Of a stretch of 64,000 nucleotides of DNA, positions 1-7,593 are shown in pieces (position 1 is the first letter of the stretch; each line of letters starts with the position of its first letter). The position numbers were made by a program, and so were the translations under genes. Location: NCBI RefSeq assembly GCF_003667825.1, contig NZ_CP033043.1:4906501-4970500 (forward strand), read 5' to 3'. This DNA is from Metabacillus litoralis (GTDB lineage: Bacteria > Bacillota > Bacilli > Bacillales > Bacillaceae). The notes under the pieces are model-generated. The model had not been told where the DNA came from and ran no database searches. It saw only the letters and a program-made list of their open reading frames with translations.

Positions 1-1622
1 CTGCAGCAAAGCTTTATTTTGATAAAGATGTTTCGGAATTGAGCCTTGAAGAAGGGGCGTTGCTCGCAGGAATTCCAAAAGCTCCCTCAACATACTCACC
101 GATTGCAAATCCAGAAAAAAGTAAGCAAAGGCGGAATGTTATTTTAAGTTTAATGGGAGATCAACACTACATCACATATGATGAAGTTGTTAGTACACAA
201 GGGAAAACAGTTAAGCTTAATGTGAATAAAAAACAAGAAAGTCCATGGCTTACTACTTACATTGATATGGTTTTTGATGAAGCAAGAGAAACGTATGCCA
301 TATCGAATGAAGAATTATTAAGAGGTGGATATACCATCAAAGTTCCACTACAACTTAGCTTGCAAAAATCTGCGTATGATTTATTTCAGAAAAAGGAATA
401 TTTTCCTGGAACAGATGATTTTGCACAAGGAGCTTTTATTTTACTTGATAACAAAACAGGTGGAGTGATAGCAGCAATAGGTGGCCGTGATTATGTACCA
501 AAAGGATTAAATCGACTTAATGCGAAACGACAGCCTGGATCAACCTTTAAACCAGTTGCTGTTTATGCCCCGTCAATAGAAACAAAATTATTTAAACCAT
601 ACTCGTTGCTAAAAGATGAGCAGTTAACATATGGTGATTATTCCCCTAAAAACTATGATAATCAGTATGCAGGAGAGGTATCTATGTTTGATGCCCTTAT
701 TTCATCAAAAAATGCTGCTGCTGTTTGGACGTTATCAGAATTAGGGATAAAAACTAGTAAAGAATACTTAAAGTCTCTCGGAATGGGAATTAAGGATGAT
801 GGTCTTGCAATTGCTCTTGGTGGACTGTCTGAAGGGGTAACACCTATTCAAATGGCGAATGCATATCGGACCTTTGCTACAAATGGAAGCTACAGTGAAC
901 ATCACTTTATACAAGAAATAAAAAATAGAGATGGCAAGGTGATAGCAGAGCATCATTCAAAAACGAAAGATGTGTTTTCACCTCAAACAGCTTGGGATAT
1001 GACACGTATGCTGCAGCATGTTGTTACAGAAGGAACAGCACAAAATGGTCATTTTAAAGGAGAGTTAGCAGGTAAAACGGGAACCACTTCATATCCTAAT
1101 GTCCCTGGAGCCTCGAAGGATGCCTGGTTTGTAGGATACACGGAAAATGTAGTTGGAGCTCTTTGGATTGGCTATGATCAAACAGATAAAGAACATTATT
1201 TAACACATGGAAGCTCTTATCCGACGAAGCTTTTTAAAGACATTCTAAATGATGCTAAATGGGATCAAGATGTAGCCTTTGCTATGCCTGAAGGTGTACA
1301 GGACCTAGAAAGCCCTATAAGAATAAAAGAGATCGACCAAGTTGAAGCGAGATATACGTTCAAACCGCTTGGGTTAATTACATTAACACTTGAATGGGAA
1401 CCTTTAAAAGACGAACGGGTGGAATACCGCATCTATGAGCATTCAGAAGGAAACTCAACAGAGTTAATAGGCACGGTGAAGGGAACTGGAGTCTATGAGA
1501 TTCCATTTGCTAATGTGTTTTCAGGTACCTCTTATTCTGTTGCTCCTTATAACACGCAAACGAATGAGGAAGGAATTCAAACGAAATCACGGAAACCTAC
1601 TTTATTTAGTTCAAATCATTGA
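1..1622 (+). CDS. pbpF: Class A penicillin-binding protein, 5' truncated
   Basis: Bifunctional peptidoglycan synthase acting outside the membrane. The frame is open from base 3 and the first residues seen belong to the end of the glycosyltransferase domain (ELSLEEGALLAGIPKAPS). The transpeptidase domain follows, with the catalytic SxxK as STFKP, the SxN motif as SKN and the KTG motif as GKTGTT. A C-terminal Fn3-like tail of roughly 90 residues follows. The start, N-terminal membrane anchor and most of the glycosyltransferase domain lie left of the window. hemE follows directly, as in B. subtilis pbpF-hemE, and this supports the symbol. The family is certain; the exact paralogue (PbpF versus another class A PBP) rests on position. 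Confidence 0.85.
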   Translation, partial: AAKLYFDKDVSELSLEEGALLAGIPKAPSTYSPIANPEKSKQRRNVILSLMGDQHYITYDEVVSTQGKTVKLNVNKKQESPWLTTYIDMVFDEARETYAISNEELLRGGYTIKVPLQLSLQKSAYDLFQKKEYFPGTDDFAQGAFILLDNKTGGVIAAIGGRDYVPKGLNRLNAKRQPGSTFKPVAVYAPSIETKLFKPYSLLKDEQLTYGDYSPKNYDNQYAGEVSMFDALISSKNAAAVWTLSELGIKTSKEYLKSLGMGIKDDGLAIALGGLSEGVTPIQMANAYRTFATNGSYSEHHFIQEIKNRDGKVIAEHHSKTKDVFSPQTAWDMTRMLQHVVTEGTAQNGHFKGELAGKTGTTSYPNVPGASKDAWFVGYTENVVGALWIGYDQTDKEHYLTHGSSYPTKLFKDILNDAKWDQDVAFAMPEGVQDLESPIRIKEIDQVEARYTFKPLGLITLTLEWEPLKDERVEYRIYEHSEGNSTELIGTVKGTGVYEIPFANVFSGTSYSVAPYNTQTNEEGIQTKSRKPTLFSSNH

Positions 1623-1657
1623 TTTGAAAGGAAAGCTAGGATGTTTTCGTCTTTTTT

Positions 1658-1686
1658 TTGACATTTGCATATCTAAGCTATACAAC
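1658..1686 (+). promoter_or_regulatory. Candidate sigma-A promoter for hemEH
   Basis: A perfect TTGACA (1658-1663) is followed after 17 bases by the weak hexamer TACAAC (1681-1686). An alternative -10 is TATACA at 1679 with a 15-base spacer. It lies between pbpF and hemE and would give a leader of about 120 bases. The -35 is convincing and the -10 is not. Confidence 0.3.
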
Positions 1687-1809
1687 AGGAAATGAAACCG
1701 TTATAGTTGAAAGGGCAGAGAGTTTAATATAGAATAAATATTACTTTATAATTAATATTATTTAATAAAGGGGTTAGCCCCTTCTACATAGAAAGGTGGA
1801 CTTTTTTGG

Positions 1810-2862
1810 ATGGCTGAAAAAAAGATCAATGATACGTTTTTAAAAGCGTGTCGTGGAGAAAAAACGGACTATGTTCCAGTTTGGTATATGAGGCAGGCAG
1901 GGAGATCACAACCTGAATACCGGGCAATTAAGGAAAAATACAGCCTGTTTGAGATTACGCATCAACCCGAACTTTGTGCATACGTAACGAGATTACCGGT
2001 AGAACAGTACGATGTTGATGCTGCCATTCTATATAAAGACATCATGACTCCACTTCCAGCTATAGGAGTAAATGTTGAAATTAAATCAGGAATTGGTCCT
2101 GTTATTGATGACCCGATCCGATCAATGAGAGATATCGAGAAATTGGGAGAAATAGACCCGGAAAGTGATGTTCCTTATGTATTGGATACAATCAAACTGC
2201 TTACTGAAGAGCAATTATCTGTTCCGCTTATTGGATTTACCGGAGCTCCTTTCACACTTGCTAGTTATATGATCGAAGGAGGCCCCTCACGAAATTACAA
2301 TAAAACAAAAGCATTTATGTACTCAGAGCCGCATGCATGGTTCGCATTGATGGATAAGCTGGCTGAAATGAGTATTACATATGTGAAAGCACAAATTCGC
2401 GCGGGTGCTAAAGCCATTCAAGTTTTTGATTCATGGGTAGGAGCTTTAAATGTTGCAGATTATCGTACATTTATTAAGCCTACGATGGAGAGAATTTTCA
2501 GTGAGCTTAAAGAAGAAAACGTACCTCTTATCATGTTCGGTGTTGGAGCTAGCCACCTAGCTAAAGAATGGCATGATCTGCCACTTGATGTAGTTGGCCT
2601 TGACTGGAGATTACCTGTTTCTGAGGCACGTTCCATGGGATTGACAAAAACGCTGCAAGGGAACCTTGATCCAGCAATCTTACTTTCTCCGTGGGAAGTG
2701 ATTGAAGAAAGAGCAAAAGCTATATTAGATCAGGGAATGCAGCAGGACGGATATATTTTCAATCTAGGACATGGTGTTTTTCCACAGGTAAATCCAGAGT
2801 CACTAAAAAAATTAACTTCTTTTGTGCATGATTATTCCAAAAAGGCAAAGGTAAGCAACTAA
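1810..2862 (+). CDS. hemE: Uroporphyrinogen decarboxylase
   Basis: Cytoplasmic haem-pathway enzyme that decarboxylates the four acetate side chains of uroporphyrinogen III to give coproporphyrinogen III. The 350-residue length is normal for the family. The signature MRQAGR lies near residues 27-32, an active-site Asp region reads [12 protein letters not shown], and [17 protein letters not shown] marks the substrate-binding barrel. The start is ATG 1810 behind AGGTGG at about 1794. hemH follows after 38 bases, so the two probably form an operon as in B. subtilis. There is nothing anomalous in the protein. Confidence 0.97.
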   Translation: MAEKKINDTFLKACRGEKTDYVPVWYMRQAGRSQPEYRAIKEKYSLFEITHQPELCAYVTRLPVEQYDVDAAILYKDIMTPLPAIGVNVEIKSGIGPVIDDPIRSMRDIEKLGEIDPESDVPYVLDTIKLLTEEQLSVPLIGFTGAPFTLASYMIEGGPSRNYNKTKAFMYSEPHAWFALMDKLAEMSITYVKAQIRAGAKAIQVFDSWVGALNVADYRTFIKPTMERIFSELKEENVPLIMFGVGASHLAKEWHDLPLDVVGLDWRLPVSEARSMGLTKTLQGNLDPAILLSPWEVIEERAKAILDQGMQQDGYIFNLGHGVFPQVNPESLKKLTSFVHDYSKKAKVSN

Positions 2863-2900
2863 GGCAGAATAAAAGATAGTACTTTATTGAGGTGAAAAAT

Positions 2901-3836
2901 ATGAGTAAGAAAAAAATGGGATTACTAGTAATGGCGTATGGTACGCCTTATAAAGAGGAAGACATTGAGCGCTACTATACTCATATCCGTCATGGTCGTA
3001 AACCAGCTCCTGAGATGCTACAGGATTTAAAGGATCGTTATGAAGCAATCGGTGGAATTTCTCCATTAGCTAAAATTACATTAGAGCAAGCAGAAAAGCT
3101 TGAACAACATCTAAATAGCATACAAGATGAAATAGAATTTAAAATGTACCTTGGCTTAAAACATATCGAGCCATTCGTTGAGGACGCTGTAAAACAGATG
3201 CATGAGGATGGAATCACAGAAGCTGTGAGTATTGTATTAGCACCTCACTTCTCAACATTTAGTGTAAAGTCCTACAATGGACGAGCGAAGGAAGAGGCTG
3301 AAAAGCTTGGTGGATTAACCATTACATCAGTCGAAAGCTGGTATAAAGAGCCTAAATTTATCAGCTATTGGGCAGATCAACTCAAGGAAACATACAGCAG
3401 CATGACTGAAGAAGAAAGAAACTCTTCTGTTCTTGTCGTTTCTGCACACAGTCTTCCAGAAAAGATTATTGCAAATGGAGATCCATATCCACAGCAGCTT
3501 CAAGAAACAGCTGATTTAATTGCGGAAGCTGCTGGTATTAAGAAATATGTAACAGGCTGGCAAAGTGCTGGTAACACTCCAGAGCCTTGGTTAGGGCCAG
3601 ATGTTCAAGATCTTACTAGAGATTTATACGAAGAAGGCTACAGAACGTTTGTTTATGTACCAGTAGGGTTTGTAGCTGACCATCTCGAAGTTCTTTATGA
3701 TAATGACTATGAATGTAAGGTCATTACAGATGAACTCGGTGCAGGTTACTACCGCCCTGAAATGCCAAACGCAAAACCAGAATTTATCGACTGTTTATCA
3801 ACAGTTGTACTAAAGCATTTAAACGAATCAAACTAA
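2901..3836 (+). CDS. hemH: Coproporphyrin III ferrochelatase
   Basis: Soluble enzyme inserting Fe(II) into the porphyrin; in Firmicutes the substrate is coproporphyrin III (also called cpfC). With the ATG at 2901 the protein has 311 residues, and the catalytic His in SAHSLPEKI falls at residue 183, the number used for the B. subtilis enzyme. The conserved [14 protein letters not shown] block follows. The upstream in-frame GTG at 2892 overlaps the ribosome binding site AGGTG (2890-2894), so ATG 2901 is preferred. A terminator follows directly, and the hemY/cgoX oxidase that completes the B. subtilis hemEHY operon is absent here. Confidence 0.96.
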   Translation: MSKKKMGLLVMAYGTPYKEEDIERYYTHIRHGRKPAPEMLQDLKDRYEAIGGISPLAKITLEQAEKLEQHLNSIQDEIEFKMYLGLKHIEPFVEDAVKQMHEDGITEAVSIVLAPHFSTFSVKSYNGRAKEEAEKLGGLTITSVESWYKEPKFISYWADQLKETYSSMTEEERNSSVLVVSAHSLPEKIIANGDPYPQQLQETADLIAEAAGIKKYVTGWQSAGNTPEPWLGPDVQDLTRDLYEEGYRTFVYVPVGFVADHLEVLYDNDYECKVITDELGAGYYRPEMPNAKPEFIDCLSTVVLKHLNESN

Positions 3837-3848
3837 AGATTATTTTTT

Positions 3849-3885
3849 AAAGCAGTGAATTCAATTTGAGTTTACTGCTTTTTTG
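3849..3885 (+). terminator. Intrinsic terminator of hemEH
   Basis: AAGCAGT pairs with ACTGCTT across a 17-base loop and is followed by a run of T. It sits 13 bases after the hemH stop and closes the hem operon. Confidence 0.75.
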
Positions 3886-3971
3886 TTGGCTAACTCCTTA
3901 ATAATGGTAATAAAAAGAAAATAAAAGTAAACTATATATAAAGTGAAAAATGGACAAGGAAGGAATTTAAG

Positions 3972-5444
3972 ATGCAGAATGAAAAGCTTGAACAACTAAA
4001 AAATGAATGGCTTGTTGAAGTAACAATTGATGATATTCAAGAGAAGCTAAATAATCATGAAATAACATCAAGAGAATTAGTGCTGATGTACTTATCAAGA
4101 ATAGCGGAGATCGACCAAGCAGGTCCAAAAATAAATTCCATTATTGAAGTGAATCCCGAAGCATTACATATCGCCGACACATTAGATTATGAACGCAAAA
4201 CTAAAGGAAGTCGCGGACCATTACACGGAATTCCTGTTGTCATTAAAGATAATATCGATACAGCTGATAAAATGCATACAAGTGCAGGATCTCTTGTGCT
4301 GGCGGAATCTTATGCAAAAGAAGATGCAACACTTGTTAAACAGCTACGTGAAGCTGGGGCTATCATTCTGGGAAAAACCAATTTAACAGAATGGGCTAAT
4401 TTTATCGCTGAGGATATGCCAACAGGGTATAGCTCTAGAGGCGGCCAGGTATTAAATCCTTACGGAACGGACTTTATTGTAGGAGGATCAAGTGCAGGGT
4501 CAGGAGCGGCAATTGCTGCAAATCTAGCGGTAGTAGCAGTTGGAACAGAAACATCAGGCTCTATTTTAAGTCCTGCCAGTCAAAATTCACTTGTTGGGAT
4601 CAAGCCGACTGTTGGTCTTATTAGCAGAAAAGGAATTATTCCAATTTCACATACCCAAGATACAGCAGGTCCAATGGCGAGATCTGTTAAGGATGCTGCG
4701 ATATTGTTAAATGTACTAACAGGAAAAGACTCGCAAGACCCTATCACTTTAACGAATGATCTTGCCGATTTAGATTTCACCAACCATCTTATAAAAGAGG
4801 GGTTAAAGGGGAAGAAAATTGGGATTGCCCGAGAAACATATTTTGATGAGTTAAATGAATCACACTTAACAGTTATGAACAACGCGATTAATAAGTTGAA
4901 GGAGCTTGGTGCGGAAGTCGTTGATCCAATTACCATCCCATCAACAAATGAAGAATGGGATATAAATGTCCTTTTATATGAATTTAAAACCGATCTTAAT
5001 GCTTACCTAAAAACAATTGACTCTAGTATCGGAGTACGAACTCTAGCTGATGTGATTAAAGCAAATGAACAAATTGGTGAGAAGGCATTAAAGTTTGGTC
5101 AAAAACTATTCCTTGATGCAAATGCAACAAGTGGCAATCTAATTGAACCAGAATATCTAGAAAGCTTAGAAAAAGATGATACTTTATCCAAAACAAAGGG
5201 AATTGATCATGTCATGCAGGAGCAAGGATTAGATGCGATTGTTTTCCCGAACAACTTTGGGGCAATGATTCCAGCGAAGGCAGGATATCCATCCATTACT
5301 GTACCAGCTGGTTACACAAATGAAGGTGAACCTGTAGGAATTACCTTTACAGCCAAAGCGTATATGGAACCAACTTTATTGGAAATTGCTTATTCATATG
5401 AGCAAGCAACAAAACACCGAGTTGCTCCATTTCAAGCGAAATAA
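3972..5444 (+). CDS. Amidase-signature family hydrolase
   Basis: Member of the amidase signature family (GatA/fatty-acid-amide-hydrolase type), probably a cytosolic C-N hydrolase; the substrate is unknown. The Ser-cisSer-Lys triad is visible as K92 (VIKDNID), S173 in GGSSAGSG and S197 in GTETSGSI, the spacing expected for the family. The length is 490 residues. There is no signal peptide. ATG 3972 has a good AAGGAAGG site. It stands alone, without gatC or gatB neighbours, so it is not the glutamyl-tRNA amidotransferase subunit. It occupies the place where hemY would be expected. Confidence 0.88.
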   Translation: MQNEKLEQLKNEWLVEVTIDDIQEKLNNHEITSRELVLMYLSRIAEIDQAGPKINSIIEVNPEALHIADTLDYERKTKGSRGPLHGIPVVIKDNIDTADKMHTSAGSLVLAESYAKEDATLVKQLREAGAIILGKTNLTEWANFIAEDMPTGYSSRGGQVLNPYGTDFIVGGSSAGSGAAIAANLAVVAVGTETSGSILSPASQNSLVGIKPTVGLISRKGIIPISHTQDTAGPMARSVKDAAILLNVLTGKDSQDPITLTNDLADLDFTNHLIKEGLKGKKIGIARETYFDELNESHLTVMNNAINKLKELGAEVVDPITIPSTNEEWDINVLLYEFKTDLNAYLKTIDSSIGVRTLADVIKANEQIGEKALKFGQKLFLDANATSGNLIEPEYLESLEKDDTLSKTKGIDHVMQEQGLDAIVFPNNFGAMIPAKAGYPSITVPAGYTNEGEPVGITFTAKAYMEPTLLEIAYSYEQATKHRVAPFQAK

Positions 5445-5467
5445 TACTGGTCGGCTCATTCGTTCAG

Positions 5468-6103
5468 TTTCGGTTTCGGAGTACAAAATTAGAAATAACC
5501 GTACAATTCGAACGGTAATTTGCCTTTAAATGAAACAGATAATTTGATTAGCGAAAATGCTTGGAACATTGTGTCTCCAAGCATTTTTTACATTATCTTG
5601 CACTCTATAGTTGTGTTTTCACTAGATTTGAAAAATAAGCGTAAAAATTCCGTTTAAATTGGAAAATACCAACATTCCCCATAAAATAAGGGGAGTTTTT
5701 CCGCTTATATGAACCTAATCTTTAGATTTAGTTATATATATAGATATTAACCGGAATATTTCCGTTTATATCAGCTTTTTAAGCACCTACTATCTACCTT
5801 AAGCGGAATTTCTCCGCCTATCAATTCCTATACCTCCACGAAAAAATCAATATTGAAAAATCAGAGTCTAATATTTTCCCAACTTGAATATCCAAAACCT
5901 TACCATTTTTAGTGCATCAATCCCCAATTAATTTAGCAAACAAACTCGCATATTGACCTTAACTTTTGTCATCCTGTTGAAAGGATTGCGAATCGCATTA
6001 CATTTATGAAAAGCTTTGATAAGCAACAAACAATTAGCAGTCTAAATGATTTGCGAATTGGGCTGCTAATTTGTTTGTTAATTAAGTTTTTGTACTCGAA
6101 AAT
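5468..6103 (+). repeat. Long non-coding element with terminal inverted repeats, copy 1
   Basis: This intergenic stretch aligns along its whole length with 13792-14378, with substitutions and small indels. Its ends are inverted: TTTCGGAGTACAAAA near 5474-5488 matches the complement of TTTTGTACTCGAAA near 6088-6101. Inside are a terminator-like hairpin (GCTTGGA/TCCAAGC then T6, 5569-5592), four units resembling CGGAATATTTCCGCTTATA (about 5643, 5690, 5751, 5803), and a block rich in TTTGTTTGC-type inverted words. I find no credible gene in it. It looks like a MITE-like non-autonomous element or a conserved structured spacer. Between it and the next gene (6104-6232) there is one further GGAATTTTCC-type unit near 6133 and a strong ribosome binding site. 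Confidence 0.7.
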
Positions 6104-6232
6104 TCATTCGATCAGTTATATGTAGAGGTAAGTGGGAATTTTCCCCTATTTATGAAACTTAATGGTAGCTTATTCGTATTATTTATTTAAGGAGAGTACC
6201 TAGTGGAATAAAAGGAGAAAGGAGGAAGTAAG

Positions 6233-6853
6233 ATGGTTGATATCATTTTTATGATCATCTTTATTACTTGTATTGCTTACATCATTCAATACAGAATGAA
6301 TATTAAGAAAGCAGCTGAAATGTCAACGCAGGCTCTATTTCCTAGAACAGAGCGAGAGTTTAATAGTATCCTTATACCTGCTGAGTGGAAAGAAATGCAG
6401 CCTATATCAAAACATTCAAGGTCTTATCAATATGTAAAATGGGCCACATTAGCTGCACTTATTTTATTATTTATTTTACTAGTTGTTGTACTAACAACGG
6501 ATTGGTTAGAATCCTCTTTATTTAGTTCTGCTTATTTGTTTTTTATATTAATTAAATCTGTACAACACAAGGGATGTCTTTTTATCCTATCAAAAGGTGT
6601 TATCATAAATGGGAAGTTCTATCATCCAAGTCAAATTTCCTCTTATCAAACAGAAAAGATCATACGTTGGCATGAGCTTTATGGTTATAGTACGAGAGTT
6701 GATAATGGATATAAGCTAACATTATTCCGTAAGAAATCATGGTTGAGCCCATCAAGCTATGTGGTTGTTGAAAATGAGGAACATCTTAAAAAGATAACTT
6801 CCTTCTTAGATCAACATGGAATAGTGGGAAACCATAAAGAACAAACTACATAG
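6233..6853 (+). CDS. Membrane protein of unknown function
   Basis: I do not recognise this 206-residue protein. A hydrophobic segment spans residues 4-22, a linker of about 55 residues follows, and then a hydrophobic hairpin covers about 77-115. The last 90 residues look soluble and beta-rich (GVIINGKFYHPSQISSY...), reminiscent of the small PH-like domains found in Bacillus membrane proteins. That resemblance is only by eye. ATG 6233 is preceded by AAAGGAGG. It is separated from yhgD by a spacer holding that gene's operator, so it is probably its own transcription unit. Confidence 0.65.
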   Translation: MVDIIFMIIFITCIAYIIQYRMNIKKAAEMSTQALFPRTEREFNSILIPAEWKEMQPISKHSRSYQYVKWATLAALILLFILLVVVLTTDWLESSLFSSAYLFFILIKSVQHKGCLFILSKGVIINGKFYHPSQISSYQTEKIIRWHELYGYSTRVDNGYKLTLFRKKSWLSPSSYVVVENEEHLKKITSFLDQHGIVGNHKEQTT

Positions 6854-6899
6854 AACTTGTAAAAGAAATCTAAACATGATATATTACTTACACACTAAA

Positions 6900-6922
6900 T
6901 GACCAAATTATTCATTTGGTCA
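6900..6922. promoter_or_regulatory. Operator palindrome upstream of the TetR gene
   Basis: A 23-bp dyad starts TGACCAAAT and ends ATTTGGTCA, 24 bases before the regulator's ATG. The same 23-bp design recurs at 7543-7565 before yhgE, so this is most likely the binding site of the TetR protein itself (autorepression). Confidence 0.75.
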
Positions 6923-6945
6923 TTTTTGATGCAGGAGTGAATATA

Positions 6946-7518
6946 ATGAGCATAGATAGGAAGCAGCAAATAGTAGAGGCTGCCACAAAAGCATTCACGC
7001 AATTTGGCTATAAGGGAACAACAATGGATTTGGTATCAAAGCTAGCGAATGTTGGTAAAGGAACAATTTATACTTTTTATACAAATAAAGAAGAATTGTT
7101 TTCAGAAATTATTGATCGATTATTGGCAGATATGAGGACTGCTGCAGATGCGGCATTTGATACAAGCCATCCTTTTGTTGATCGTGTTCACTTAGCCTTA
7201 TATAGTATTCTTGAATTCAGAAAAACTCATCAATTAACAATAAAAATCTTTCAAGAGAGTCAAGAACTAGGCACACCAACCGTAAATGAAGGTGTTCATA
7301 AGGTAGAAGAAATGGTCTTACTTTATATAAAACAAAAAATGATTGATGCAATAGAAAACCAAGATATCAAAAAATGTGATCCTGAGCTTACTGCGTTTAT
7401 TATTTTAAAATTGTATGTTGCACTTATTTTTGATTGGGAAAAACATCATCAACCCCTAGGGAAAGAAAAGATTGCTGAAATCTTTGAGGGCTATTTACTT
7501 AAAGGATTGTCACTATGA
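6946..7518 (+). CDS. yhgD: TetR/AcrR-family repressor
   Basis: Cytoplasmic one-component regulator. An N-terminal helix-turn-helix (about residues 18-48, with KGTIYTFYTNKEEL) is followed by an all-helical ligand-binding domain. ATG 6946 with AGGAGTG in front gives 190 residues, essentially the B. subtilis YhgD length. An earlier in-frame TTG at 6916 lies inside the operator and is rejected. It precedes yhgE, and matching 23-bp palindromes before both genes indicate that it represses itself and yhgE. The inducing ligand is unknown. Confidence 0.88.
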   Translation: MSIDRKQQIVEAATKAFTQFGYKGTTMDLVSKLANVGKGTIYTFYTNKEELFSEIIDRLLADMRTAADAAFDTSHPFVDRVHLALYSILEFRKTHQLTIKIFQESQELGTPTVNEGVHKVEEMVLLYIKQKMIDAIENQDIKKCDPELTAFIILKLYVALIFDWEKHHQPLGKEKIAEIFEGYLLKGLSL

Positions 7519-7542
7519 TAATCCTCTCTTTTTGATAGAAAA

Positions 7543-7565
7543 TGACTAAATGAACATTTTGGTCA
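7543..7565. promoter_or_regulatory. Second TetR operator, upstream of yhgE
   Basis: The dyad begins TGACTAAAT and ends ATTTTGGTCA. It has the same length and near-identical arms to the site at 6900-6922. It lies 28 bases before the yhgE start, where it could block transcription of yhgE separately from yhgD. Confidence 0.72.
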
Positions 7566-7593
7566 AATAGTTATTGTTGGAGGAGATATAAAA

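Noticed and set aside
4580..4936. Long minus-strand frame inside the amidase gene
   Set aside because: It is a shadow of a well-supported plus-strand gene and has no ribosome site or recognisable domain.
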